Part shown: positions 19,013-29,772 of the stretch, piece by piece
Position numbering within the stretch: the stretch's first letter is position 1
How the letters are laid out: each line of letters starts with the position of its first letter
NCBI GenBank assembly: GCA_900073065.1
Contig: FJOG01000020.1
Coordinates: 587,770-651,769 of the forward strand
From: Phialocephala subalpina
Taxonomy: Eukaryota > Ascomycota > Leotiomycetes > Helotiales > Mollisiaceae
Length of the DNA stretch: 64,000 nt
Direction of reading: 5' to 3'
Position numbers and translations under genes: made by a program
The notes under the pieces: generated by a model
Seen by the model: only the letters and a program-made list of their open reading frames with translations
Databases searched by the model: none
Told to the model about the DNA's origin: nothing

Positions 19013-20462
19013 TCAATGTGGCATTCTTCAACTTCGAGTTGAAGAGTTAGAATGCCATCAATTCGAGACCAAGATATCAAGACTTCATGTTCTATCCCAT
19101 GGTGGCTCATGTTTTGCTATTGTTTGTGTTTTGAACTTTGAGAACATCTTGCAGATATAGACATGGCTGGAATGGCTAGTGTCTAATTCCAGGTCACGAC
19201 TTTTGACAATGAAAAACTGCAAGCCAAGGATAAAGCTTAGTGGCTATAATATCTTCAGCATAGTAGTAATGCATAGCTCTTGAAGTATTTGCTTCCAACT
19301 TATAACTTTTGGTAATGAAAAGATATAAAGCAAAGATAAACAATTAGGATTACGCTTAGCTAATTGAGATACCAGCATATACATCCTAGCTATAGTATTT
19401 TTTACCTAGGAGGAATACATTGTCAACATGGGATGAATACATGGTTTTCAAAGCATTTGATCAGGTCACGAGTCACGACTTCTCATCATGAGAGTCATAG
19501 ACCAAGAGCAAACAAACACATTATACCCTTCAAATCACTTCAATTTACATGTCTTCTCGATTAAATCTACAAATGCCCTATCCTACAACCCGATATTTAG
19601 GAATGATATGTCGCAAAATGTCAAGAACAGTTTTGAACATTGCTGCAAACAAGCTTGAACTTATGTCATGCCATAGTTCTATTGGACCTAACCTCATCTG
19701 AAGTATGGCCAGTTGTATAGAGTGGCTGCGGTTTGTAGTAGACGAGGCTGCGGTTGGTAGTTGACAATGCTACGTTGAGTGGTTGATGATACTGCGTTGA
19801 GTAGTTGATGATACTGCAGTTGATGGTTGGCGAGACTGCGGTTGGCAATTGACAACGCGGCATTGAGTGATTGATGATACTACGTTAAGTGGTAGACAAG
19901 GCTGCGGTCGGTGAATGACGAGGCTGCGTTCGGTGATAGACGCGGTCGGTCGTTAACGAGGATATAGAGCTCTATAAATACCCCTCCTCTGCGTCTCCAG
20001 TTTCTTCTATCCTTCAACTCTTTTCCACAACTCCCAACGTGGACCTTTGATTCTCGCCCTGGATCCTTTCATCCTTTCATCAAAACATCAACCCCTTTAA
20101 AGCGCAGACACATTCTGATAATAAGATTCCTTGCGATGCTCTAGTGTCGCAAGAGTAAGTAGGAAATTTTCTGCATGTTATCTTCCCGATGCTAATGCGC
20201 GCATTTTAGATATCCCTTCGAATCGATCTCTTCGGCGAATCCTGTTTCGAACCGATCCGCTTCGAACCGATCTCTACACCGAATCTCGTTTCGAGCGGAT
20301 CTGCTTCGAACTGATATTTCCCCGCTCGTCCTTTCCCTTTCGAACCGATCATCCGTCGCCCGGGTTCGCTTCGTTCCCATCTTTCCTCAAGCATCATCTT
20401 TCGCCGATCATCTTTTCGCTCCTCTTTTCACCTTACATCCTTCGACCCCATCTATCTGCAAG
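19013..20462 (+). promoter_or_regulatory. Long upstream region with minisatellite and 5' UTR intron
   Basis: Bases 19160-19660 are AT-rich and without genes. A degenerate minisatellite occupies about 19722-19950 (listed separately). A TATA-like TATAAATA lies at about 19973-19980. A 5' UTR intron is likely at 20155-20209 (GTAAGT, GATGCTAATG branch-like site, TTTTAG). The leader 20216-20350 repeats a TTCGAACCGATC-like motif at least four times. Confidence 0.55.
19722..19950. repeat. Degenerate minisatellite, unit about 21-22 bp
   Basis: About ten diverged tandem copies of a GCTGCGGTTGGTAGTTGAC-like unit. Each has a TGCG/TACG core followed by TTGAGT or TCGGT and then TTGA(T/C)GA. It lies just upstream of the putative TATA box of the next gene, so repeat-number changes could alter its promoter; that effect is inference. 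Confidence 0.7.
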
Positions 20463-22353
20463 ATGTCGCGCTCTCCTTCGCCTGGTCCTGAGCAGCGTTA
20501 TCAGGCACCTACCGTTGACGACAATAGCAATTTTCGCGCAAATACCGTTGACGACAATGGTAATGATGGCGGCGTAAATTCTTTCGAATCCCAATCCATT
20601 TCTCCAGGTACCGAAGGAAGCATATCACCCATCTCTGCCAACCAGGAGGAGTCTCCAGCTAGAGAACCATCGCCTCCCCAATACACATACCGAACCGGAA
20701 CCTATGCCCCACCTCGACCTGCTTATGACCCGACTGGCATGTACACTCGTGGTAAGTTGCGCTTTCCTATTTCACTTCGCGGTCTCATCTCACCAAGGTG
20801 AATTGAATTGTCGTTGCGGATATAAATTCCCTCGACCACCTTGCTTCGTTTGTCATTCTACATAAACTTTCACCTCCACTCATCTTTTGCTATTATCTAT
20901 TTTTGTTCTTCGCTGATAATATCTTTACCAGCTTACGAAGAGCAAATCAATCAAGGCCGAAGCTACTCTGAGTCTGGCAAAGGAAGTACGCGCTCTCACG
21001 CCCGCAGATTCTCTTCCCCTCGAGGACCATATAACAACTCTACATACGATATGCCTGCTCGACGACGAATCCCGTCTACAAACCAATTGCGTCGACCAGC
21101 ACAATCCCCATATGGTGGTGTTGAGCTAGGCTATACGAAGAAGCGCCAAGACCTTAACATGAGCCCAAAGAGAAAATATGATGCCGAAGAGCATCTTCAG
21201 CGTCCCGACACCTTTACAAATGATTCATTCCACCCAAGCCACTCACCCGATCAAACCAACGACTTCTCCGTCCCTGAACGCAACGACTTCAGCTCGTACC
21301 CAATGCAGCGTCGACCTAGCTTCCACTCTGATGGCCCAGCTGCATCTGACTATGGTGGACTTGAGCGCGACGATGGCGAAGATGACGAGGTTGGGCCACA
21401 TGATATGAGTCCATTCGGCCGACCACGTGACCGACACTCTCGAGCTCATGGAATGATGGACGAAGATTCCGATGAAGAGGGTAAGTCACAAATACCACAT
21501 CGCTCTGTTCTACATATACTAACAATTAATAGAGCTATTCGTGGACGGCGGATCAGAGTCAGCTGAACTCAACAAGAAGTCTCGTGCTCGTATGTCACAA
21601 TTCAGCAGCAACGTAAGTACCTCAACCTGAGTTTGACATGGATTCTGGGAGTTGATTGTCTCTCTTATCTAATGAATTAATTGCTGACTTCGTTTCTTCA
21701 ATCAACAGGACTATCAGAACCTCCCATCCAACCGCACCCGCACTCGCACTCGCCGGCAATCAAGCCCTCGCCAGCCATTCAACAATATTGGGAAGAATCG
21801 GGCAGCTTCACGGTACTCCGGCGCAGCCATGCCTTGGGGCTTGAACCAAGACCCCGTCATGGTTCCACAAAGCACAGTGTCTGATGCCACTCTCAAGAAG
21901 AGAGGATTGACTCGCGGACAGGGTGATATGGTATGCAAGAGAGGCTATGGCGCGAACGATCCAGAGAACATTGCCATTATCAACCTTTACGACACTGGTG
22001 GCAAGAGCTTCCCCGAGATTGTTCAGATTTTGAACAATGAGCGTATCGCTAAGGGTCACAAGCCTAGTTTGACGGTGTGCAGTGTTACTAGCCGTTACAG
22101 CCGAAATGCTCCTTTGATGTATCAGGCTAACGGCATGGTCTTCATTCCTCTCTCTCAGCGATCCAAGATGCCTGGTCAGAACGGCGCACCTACTGGCACA
22201 CCTATCTTCGATGACCGTATCGACAATATGCTCCTTGACATTGTTGCTGCTGATGAAGCTGGCAAGTGGGAGCGTGTTGCAGTCGCACTCGAGCTGAAGA
22301 GTGGCCAACATATGGATGCTTACTCTGCTGCCCATCGGTTTGCCATGCTTTGA
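20463..22353 (+). CDS. Fungal-specific protein with conserved C-terminal domain, probably nuclear
   Basis: Four exons: 20463-20751, 20932-21480, 21533-21612 and 21709-22353, giving 520 residues. All donors are GTAAGT-like. The first 300 residues are disordered and rich in Ser, Pro, Arg and acidic stretches (DGEDDEVGPHD, DEDSDEE). The last 170 residues look folded: TLKKRGLTRGQGDMVCKRGYG, then NIAIINLYDTGGKSFPEIVQ and SLTVCSVTSRYSRNAPLM. That region has a helix-turn-helix-like rhythm reminiscent of Myb/homeodomain-like DNA-binding folds, but I do not recognise a named domain. Basic RTRTRTRRQ and RPRDRHSR stretches could act as nuclear signals. Regulation may be complex given the long repeat-rich upstream region and 5' UTR intron. 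Function unknown. Confidence 0.8.
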
Positions 22354-24265
22354 GCGAAAAAATTCGGCGAAAACAACTCTGGACGACTTTGTCATCATCT
22401 CAACTCTTTGCTGTCAGGCTTTTCACTGCGAACGAAGCGAATGGTCCGACTCAGGCGAAATACTTGGTGACGAAGTGGATGGAATTGTGACAGGAAAGAA
22501 TGGTGGACGATTTTACACATACTTGCGATGGTTTTGCACTTGCTTTTTGACTTCTACGTTTCTTCTCATTATTGCCGTCCTTTTTACTACAGCGAGAATT
22601 TCCCCCTTCATCATTATGAGCATTAGAGATCTGATAGACGGACGAATGAGATTGGCATTGCAGAAGTGTACGGGTTGACAGCCAGCGTACATTCTGCAGA
22701 GGTCGGTTTCTGCCATTAGGGCAGTTTGTTTAGCGTTGATTTCCGATGTCTCATACTTAACAAAAAGCGCAAAGCCTGATTTTAGCAGAGCCTGATTTTC
22801 CATGATAATGCGAGATTACACTCATCTGATTCTCACATCGCTGTGAAGTGTATTGGAGTGCTTGCCGTCTCACGGATCTTGAGAATTGCGAACGATGATA
22901 GCAGCTGTAAAATGAAGTGAATTGAATTGGCGGCTATTTTCATAGGTTTTGAAGCAGTGAAGCTATAAGAGTTGGCAATAATGGATTGCGTTGGACTGCC
23001 GCATTGAGGTGAATCATGCTGCGATGAATGCAGTTGCGCAATGGTGGAAACAAAGGTGTTGACGGTAAATATATGAACCCCAAAAGCCCAGCCTGCTGCT
23101 CTTGCGTTATGCATAGGTTGATAGTGAGTGAATCAAATTGGTGTTGGCAGTGGGCGAGTCAGGTTGGAGTTGAGGATAAATGCCATATCTTACCTTGGAT
23201 AATGATAATAGCATTTCCCTAAGAATTGTAAAATTCTTATTTCAGTTATCGAGACTTGATCTAGAAATTCCTCTAAGTCAACTCGAGGAAATTCACTTTT
23301 GGTCAAGGTGATCACGCCTTGCATACCATTGTCCCAGTTAACCCTGAGACAATTTTCATAGCATTTCCCTGGAAAAGTAATTTTCCTGTGTTGGTGATCA
23401 AAATCTGTCATGAGATTTCTCTAAATCAACTCGAGGTAATGCATTTTAAGAGGGTGTTGAAAGTGAGGGACTAAAGAGCTTTTGGACTTGAATCTCAACC
23501 TCATTGTTCAAAACCGAGTGACTTGAGGACGTTGACAACAACAATCCATTGTGCGAGCATTGTTGTCAGCAGTACGGCGACAAAGGGGATTCTGCCTCAA
23601 AGCCAAACTATCCTTAACATTCACAGCAAGCAATACAAACTTTAATCAAGATCTGACCCCGAGCTCCCCTTTCCAATCTCGCTAATTGGACGCACAGATA
23701 ATAATGATTGCTCGGATCCCCCTGACTGTGCTTCTTGCGGACTAGGCTTAAATTTCAGGCAGACGTCATGACTTTTTTCTCGCGAGCGCGTTTCAACGCG
23801 TTCTCGACGCGCCTCCATGCCTGACAGAACTTCTTCATGATTGACGGGCCTGACGAGACTGATATTCTTGATAAGACTTGAATATTTTAATCTTGTGAAC
23901 AACAATCTTGGGACATTCTCGATTGAATTGTTTAGATGCCAAGTCAATCTTCTTCAGTCCGACATTGAGGAATCTTGCCACCAGCAGAATCGTGGGAGCA
24001 AGAATTCGGACATTGACTTTCTGACTTAGAAATTGGTAAGTGTTTTCGTCGGCTCTCGCGAAAATGAAGATATGCAATGGAAATTGTTATATAAAGTAGT
24101 AACTAACTCTTACAGATTTGTTTGCATCAATTCCCAGCTTCCGAGCCTTCAGATCCTTGAACCTTGATTACCTCGATCGCCCTCCTGATCCACCAATTCC
24201 AGAAAGACTCGGTATTCCTCATCACTATACTGCTATTTTGCAATTCCATTGGACCAGAGCTAAAC
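22354..24265 (+). promoter_or_regulatory. Intergenic 1.9 kb with diverged direct repeat and LSH 5' UTR intron
   Basis: Contains an imperfect direct repeat (23208-23305 and about 23358-23450, listed separately) and a probable 5' UTR intron of the SNF2 gene at 24036-24115 (GTAAGT donor, AACTAACT branch-like site, CTTACAG acceptor). No convincing gene. The frame upstream of the SNF2 ATG stays open for 34 codons but has no ATG. Confidence 0.5.
23208..23450. repeat. Imperfect direct repeat, two copies about 150 bp apart
   Basis: Copy 1 has TAGCATTTCCCT at about 23208 and TCTAAGTCAACTCGAGG at about 23270. Copy 2 has TAGCATTTCCCT at about 23358 and TCTAAATCAACTCGAGG at about 23419. Both pairs keep the same spacing, so this is a diverged duplication of about 100 bp. 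Confidence 0.65.
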
Positions 24266-26965
24266 ATGGGCGCCTCATCCAGTGATACTGAACGACCCTC
24301 GAGCCCAATGTCAAGACAGTCAACTCCTCCGTCCTCCCCACCGTCCCTACCAATGGAAGATGGTTTCGACCCAGAGTTCGCTACAACCGAGGAGAAAGCC
24401 CTCTACGAGGAAGAGAAGAAAGTACGGATAGAGAACGATCGAGCAGAAGAGAGACGGAGGAAATTGGCATTGAAGAAGCGAAAGCAAGTACAAGAGACGA
24501 GAGGTGAAAAAGAAGCGAAGGCGAAACAACTTGACGACTTACTTGCCAATTGCGCCACATTCTCGGATATCTTGACAAAGAAGACTGAAGTCCTTGGCCG
24601 CGTTGGAAGTGGCTTCGATGGCAAGGCTTTGGGAGAACATAATCTGGAACTGTCGAAGCAGCCAAAATGTATGATCGGTGGTACCATGAGAGACTATCAG
24701 CTAGAAGGTCTAACATGGATGTATGAGATCTGTGGTCAGGGAATGTCGGGAATCTTGGCAGATGAGATGGGTTTGGGAAAGACGATTCAGACCATCTCCC
24801 TGCTTGCCAAGTTGAGAGAAGAGGAAAACTACATGGGTCCACATTTGATTGTTGCCCCTCTCAGTACACTCTCGAACTGGATGGAGGAGTTTAATAAGTG
24901 GGTTCCAAGTGTTCCGGTCACGATGTATCACGGCACACCACCACATCGACGAGAGCTTTTCAGCAAGACCCTTATGAAGAACATCAAAGCAGGCAGGGCA
25001 ACGGACAAATTTCCTGTTGTTTTGACGACACCTGAGATTGTCATCCGGGATGCGAATGATCTGTCAAATATCAGATGGGAGATGATCATTATCGATGAAG
25101 GTCACAGACTGAAGAACTCGGAATCTAAGCTCTTCCGGATTCTGCAGACCTTCAACTCCTATACTCGTTTCCTCATCACTGGCACACCCTTGCAGAACAA
25201 CTTGAAAGAGCTTTGGTCACTCCTGAACTTCCTTCTTCCGAAGATCTTCACACAGTGGGAGCAATTCGAGTCCTGGTTTGACTTCAGCGACCTCCAAGAC
25301 GAGGAAGGTACTGAGGAATTCTTGCAAGACAAGATGAAGCAAGATCTGGTCAAGAAGATGCACTTGATCCTGCAACCACTACTGCTCCGGCGTATCAAGG
25401 CAGATGTTGAACATTTGCTACCAAAGAAGCGAGAATACGTACTGTATGCTCCAATGACGAAGGAGCAGACCGATCTTTACAATGTCATCAACGACAAGAC
25501 TCGGGATACTCGTGCGTATCTGGAAGAGAAGGTTGTGGAACGTCTGACTGGAGCAACAAATACCCCAGCCATGTCCCGCAAAGTCAGCCCTGCTTCAATC
25601 GCAGTATCGACCCCGAAGAAGGAAGAATCGGATAGCGAGGACAATATTCCTATGGCACAGTTGGCACTCAAGAAGCATGGACGAGGAAGACCTCCAAAGT
25701 CTGACAGTCCCAAGAAGAACGCTTTTCAGCAGATGATGGCGCGTAAAGCTCCATCCTCTTCAGCAAAGCCAGGCAGAAAGCGGAAAGCAGAAGAGCCATC
25801 GTCCTCGCCAGCTCCAAAATCTGCAAAGTCAAGTAGGCAGTCAACACCAGCTACCAGCATTCGAGGCAGGAAGACAAAGCGAAAGGTCTATGCCGAAGCT
25901 GATGCATCAGATGAAGACGCTCTCAGCGATGATGAATTTGAGCAAAAGCTGGCCGAGGAGCTGGGCGAGAAAGAAGAAGTTGACGATACCCGCGAAGGTA
26001 GTACAGAAGAGATTGAGCGAGCCAAAACCCTCGAACTTGCCAGTAAGTCTTTCTTCCCCATTTGCCTCTCCTCAAACGCCTCTAACCCCTTCCCAGAGAA
26101 AGAAATCTCCTCCAAAAAGCTCGGTAACCCCATCATGCAACTGCGTCTCGTCTGCAACTCCCCACATAACTTCTACAATCCATGGTCGGCAGATTCAGGT
26201 CTTGAGGTAGATGAGACATTGATATCGTCCTCCGGCAAACTCCTCCTCCTCGACCGATTGCTACCCTCCCTCTTCTCGAGAGGCTCCAAGGTGCTGATAT
26301 TTTCCCAATTCAAGACTCAGCTCGACATCCTCGAAGACTACGCTCGGGACCTCCGTCACTGGAATGTCTGCCGAATAGATGGTTCCGTCGCCCAAGCAGA
26401 CCGCCAAGCCCAGATCCAAGAATTTAACACAAATCCAGAATTCAAACTCTTCCTCTTGTCCACAAGAGCAGGCGGTCAAGGAATCAACCTCGCAAGCGCC
26501 GACACAGTCATCCTCTTCGACTCAGACTGGAACCCACAACAAGACCTCCAAGCCCAAGACCGCGCCCACCGAATCGGCCAAAAGAACCCCGTAATCATCT
26601 ACCGCCTCGCCACGAAAGGTACCGTCGAAGAAGATCTCCTCCTCTCCGCTGACGCAAAACGTCGTCTTGAGAAGTTGGTTATTAAGAAAGGGGGGTTCAA
26701 GAGTATAGGGCAGAAAATGGAGAATAAGGAGGAGATGAGTGAGGATGCGTTGAAGGCGTTGTTGTTGAAGGATGGGGAGGTGTATAAATATAAGGGTGGT
26801 GAGGAGATTTTGTCGGATAAGGATTTGGATACTTTGTGTGATAGGAGTGAGGCGGCGTATAAGAGGGCTGAGGAGGGACTTGGTGATCAGGATAGGTTTA
26901 AGATTGTGGAGACGAAGGTTGGGGGTTTGATGACTGGGATGGAGAAGAAGAGTGTGAGGAAGTGA
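24266..26965 (+). CDS. SNF2-family chromatin remodeller, LSH/HELLS/Irc5 type
   Basis: ATP-dependent nucleosome remodeller of the LSH/DDM1 group (yeast Irc5, Neurospora MUS-30), linked to genome stability. Exons 24266-26042 and 26097-26965 give 881 residues; the 54-nt intron is a multiple of three without a stop. An acidic and then charged coiled N-terminus precedes GGTMRDYQLEGLTWMYE, motif I ADEMGLGKTIQT, APLSTLSNWMEEFNKW, the DEGH box IIIDEGHRLKNSESK and the GTPLQNN motif. A large Ser/Lys-rich insertion (about residues 450-600) separates the lobes, as in LSH. The C-lobe has LIFSQFKTQLDILEDY, STRAGGQGINL and QAQDRAHRIGQ. ATG 24266 was chosen because the frame upstream lacks any ATG. Last-exon codon use shifts to GT-ending codons after about 26680. 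Confidence 0.95.
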   Translation: MGASSSDTERPSSPMSRQSTPPSSPPSLPMEDGFDPEFATTEEKALYEEEKKVRIENDRAEERRRKLALKKRKQVQETRGEKEAKAKQLDDLLANCATFSDILTKKTEVLGRVGSGFDGKALGEHNLELSKQPKCMIGGTMRDYQLEGLTWMYEICGQGMSGILADEMGLGKTIQTISLLAKLREEENYMGPHLIVAPLSTLSNWMEEFNKWVPSVPVTMYHGTPPHRRELFSKTLMKNIKAGRATDKFPVVLTTPEIVIRDANDLSNIRWEMIIIDEGHRLKNSESKLFRILQTFNSYTRFLITGTPLQNNLKELWSLLNFLLPKIFTQWEQFESWFDFSDLQDEEGTEEFLQDKMKQDLVKKMHLILQPLLLRRIKADVEHLLPKKREYVLYAPMTKEQTDLYNVINDKTRDTRAYLEEKVVERLTGATNTPAMSRKVSPASIAVSTPKKEESDSEDNIPMAQLALKKHGRGRPPKSDSPKKNAFQQMMARKAPSSSAKPGRKRKAEEPSSSPAPKSAKSSRQSTPATSIRGRKTKRKVYAEADASDEDALSDDEFEQKLAEELGEKEEVDDTREGSTEEIERAKTLELASKSFFPICLSSNASNPFPEKEISSKKLGNPIMQLRLVCNSPHNFYNPWSADSGLEVDETLISSSGKLLLLDRLLPSLFSRGSKVLIFSQFKTQLDILEDYARDLRHWNVCRIDGSVAQADRQAQIQEFNTNPEFKLFLLSTRAGGQGINLASADTVILFDSDWNPQQDLQAQDRAHRIGQKNPVIIYRLATKGTVEEDLLLSADAKRRLEKLVIKKGGFKSIGQKMENKEEMSEDALKALLLKDGEVYKYKGGEEILSDKDLDTLCDRSEAAYKRAEEGLGDQDRFKIVETKVGGLMTGMEKKSVRK

Positions 26966-27339
26966 GGAGATGGAATGTGATGTGTTTAGATGGATGATTA
27001 GACTTGGATTTTGCGGCGGCGTTTGGGGATTGTTTGAGTGTCGGTGCTTTTGTATATAGGTAGAAACTCCCTTTGAGGAATGTGAGTAGATAATAGAGGC
27101 TCATGAATCAAGTACATTCCAAAAAGTCAACAACAGTTCCAAATTCCAATCATGAAGTGCATTCGAAAGGTGATTCCCTCCCTCGTTCTCTTGTCCATGA
27201 CTCTCATCAACCCTCCCTCTATGTATATCTCGCTAATAATGCTCTCCCAAAACCAGAGGCTAACCTCGTCCCTCTCCAACCAGCCAAATCCCTCTCTCGA
27301 CAAAACACAGTTTACAAACTACAACATACCCAAGCAAAA
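26966..27339. other. Spacer with start of a local duplication
   Basis: Holds the GAGGCTCATGAATCAAGTAC motif at 27096, which recurs slightly changed at about 27914 and about 27987; it marks the left part of the duplicated segment that contains the two small membrane-protein copies. Confidence 0.5.
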
Positions 27340-27687
27340 ATGAGAGAATCCCTCATCCTCCTCTTGCTTCTCTACTTCTACCTCCTAATATTCTTCCTCC
27401 TAATCCTGGCCCCTGGGCAACAAGAAGTCAACCCTCCCTCTCCTACTCCTGCAACACAAGACGTCAACATCGCAGCACCCTTCGCGGCTAGACTGAGAGA
27501 ATCATTGCGAAGATTACGACCAAGAAGATCCGCACTCCCAAAGAGAATCATAATCCCGAGATTCAGGATGGGAAGAAGGTTGGGAGCAGGGGAAGAAGCT
27601 GTTCTGTTATCGATGGCTGCTACTGCTATTTTTGGTTGGTACCTCCAGTGGATTGGACTCTGGGATGTCTTGAGGAATTTTGCATAA
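27340..27687 (+). CDS. Small predicted membrane protein, unknown function
   Basis: An intronless 115-residue protein from ATG 27340. It starts MRES and a strongly hydrophobic segment of about 22 residues (LILLLLLYFYLLIFFLLIL), which could be a signal anchor. Then comes a Pro/Thr-rich stretch, a basic block (RLRESLRRLRPRRS, IIIPRFRMGRR) and a second hydrophobic segment AVLLSMAATAIFGWYLQWIGL near the C-terminus. This gives two predicted membrane spans flanking a basic loop. I do not recognise a family. A decayed second copy lies at 28189-28536, which supports the reading frame as real and the locus as recently duplicating. The frame is also open upstream to 27103, which would add 79 residues, but homology with the second copy begins at this ATG. 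Confidence 0.6.
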   Translation: MRESLILLLLLYFYLLIFFLLILAPGQQEVNPPSPTPATQDVNIAAPFAARLRESLRRLRPRRSALPKRIIIPRFRMGRRLGAGEEAVLLSMAATAIFGWYLQWIGLWDVLRNFA

Positions 27688-28188
27688 AGGATGAAAGACT
27701 ATGTAGAACAATTAAGTGCCCGAGAGGAGTGGTAGGATTGTGGATACTACGAACGTCTGTTCTCGAGGGAGATACTGAAGCTCTGTTGTGGTAATAATGA
27801 GAGGAGCGGAGAAAGAAAAAAATGTTAACGTTAATAGTGGGAAATATGAAGAGTTTGGAATGAAAATCACTCCATGTGGAGACGTGCACTATCCTCTCGC
27901 AGAGTAGATAGTAGAGGCTCGTGAATCAAATACATTCAAAAGAAATAAACACGATCTTAGTCATGAATAGCAAGGAGGTAATGAATTAGGCTCATGAATG
28001 AAGTGCGTTCCAACGACCAATCATTGTCTCAATCTCAGAGAGCATGCTGGGGAATGAGTCCCTCTATGATATTCGCTGAAGAATGTCCGCTCCTTCGTTG
28101 CTGCTCAAAGTTAAGTTCTCAATATTGCAACAATACTTTCCTCTTCAGCAGATTACCATAACCCTCAAGTTCCACATAAAGCCGAACA
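27688..28188. other. Spacer between duplicated small genes
   Basis: Carries two further copies of the GAGGCTC(A/G)TGAATCAA-type motif (about 27914 and 27987) found upstream of the first gene copy. No gene. Confidence 0.45.
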
Positions 28189-28536
28189 ATGAGAGATTCC
28201 CTATCGTTCTCCTCCTCTTCTCGCTCTACATGTTCTTCGTCTTGCTCCTTCGTTTAGCCAATACCCGATCACTTTCACCCCACAACCCACCAGCAACACG
28301 GCTCAAGTCCAAGTCACAACTCCAGCTCCGCAAACCACCACTATCAATCTTAGCACCAATGCGACAACCCCGACCCAGCATGATGTTGTAGCTAGGCCAA
28401 GGAACAACTTGCTCAAATTGCTTCCAAGAAGATTATAATCCCAAGATGTATGACGGCGGAAGAAGAGTCGTTGCTCCTATCTATGGTGGTAACTGCTCTG
28501 TTCGGTTTGCGTCTCTCTTGGATTGTTGAGGGTTAG
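28189..28536 (+). pseudogene. Decayed copy of the small membrane protein
   Basis: ATG AGA GAT TCC at 28189 matches the start of the gene at 27340. The hydrophobic segment continues in another frame (IVLLLFSLYMFFVLLLRL). The basic block appears in a third (RPRNNLLKLLPRR). The last part, KKIIIPRCMTAEEESLLLSM, then VVTALFG and a TAG at 28534, returns to the first frame. At least three frame changes are needed to follow the homology, so this copy is a pseudogene. Offset between copies is about 849 bp. Confidence 0.7.
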
Positions 28537-29772
28537 AATGAAGAGCAAAACCGTGTGAACTGCGGGAAACAGCAACGAACAAGTGGCAGCGGGGAGGGAG
28601 CAAAGAGAAGAGAACAGGGGAGAAAAGAGATTATGTGGGGAAAATTAGGACTTTAGGACTGGATAGGTGTATGGAGGTAGACAGAATGAAGTATGCAAGC
28701 GCTAGAATCTGCTGTCTTTTACCTCCAAACTATTCTGAAAAGACTATGAAGTGCTTGTCGTAGGCAGAGGAAGATCGGAGGCGTGAAAATTCAAGGTGCG
28801 AAGCTTCATGGTTTGTCTCATTTGATAGACTTGAGCACTACAGTACAGCGAGAAAATACGAATGTCGCGAGCAAATCTCCAGCAACTCAAAACTTGCTGG
28901 CATCAAAAGAATTTCGAGGTCATCAACTTGTTCTGAAGAAAGGAAAGGCTGAGTCAAGTGTGACGTTGTCCTCTGTACGAAGGAAGAGATTCTCGAATCC
29001 GACTGACTGTGTCATTGTCCGACAGGAACTCGGCTATCTGAAACTTGAATGATGGCGAAGCTGGAGACGCGAGGAGTATTAATAGAAAAAGCAATTTTGA
29101 ATCGAATCAGTATATGGACTTGGGAATCTGAGTCCTCAAGTCAGCTCTGGAAACCATCTTGCCAGCTCGTATGCGCTCCTTCCCTTCTGGCCACACCCCG
29201 TATTAGCTTGCCAATACGAGTTCCAGACCGTTGTTTGATGTCCGGCTGCTGCTAAGCCCTGCAGGAGTGGTGAGATCCGAGATATACGAGGTCGAAGATC
29301 TTCTAACTTTTGTACGTGAAGCTGCTGCTTGCTGGCGCCGCGTACCCGAGGTTGGTGGCAAGGGGCAAGTGAACATCACAAAGTGACGATAACAGTCCTT
29401 CAGAACAAATCGAGAGTACTGTAGCCCGAAGATAATGGAGAAGATTAAAGGCGAGAGATCGAGTCACAAATTTCAAAAGCGAAGGAACAAAGTGTAGACG
29501 AGCAAATTTCTATTAGAAATTACCGTCTCGAGGTATGGTATTATCTTTTGCAGTCAAAGCCTTTCTGGTCGTATCTTTCCTGTGTAATAAAAAAACCCCA
29601 TAATCGCCACCGCAATGCAAATTTGCAAGTTAGCAAAAGCAAATGCCCGAATCATGAAAGTCTCTTCTTGTCATCTCATCATCAATATCCCCCCATTTCC
29701 CACGCATATTAAAAGCAAACCCCATCCCATAAATAAACAGCACAAAACGATCAAAGCAAAGCGAAGATCAAA
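28537..29772. other. Intergenic 1.2 kb, nothing recognised
   Basis: Purine-rich sequence at 28560-28680 and short overlapping open frames at 28783-29255 with no coding character. No RNA gene or repeat recognised. Confidence 0.35.

Noticed and set aside
24164..24265. 34-codon hydrophobic extension upstream of the SNF2 gene
   Set aside because: It has no ATG, and a membrane-like start is unexpected for a nuclear remodeller; it is probably leader sequence.
28783..29255. Two adjoining plus-strand open frames
   Set aside because: They overlap only by chance, show no motif and lack splice signals that would join them.
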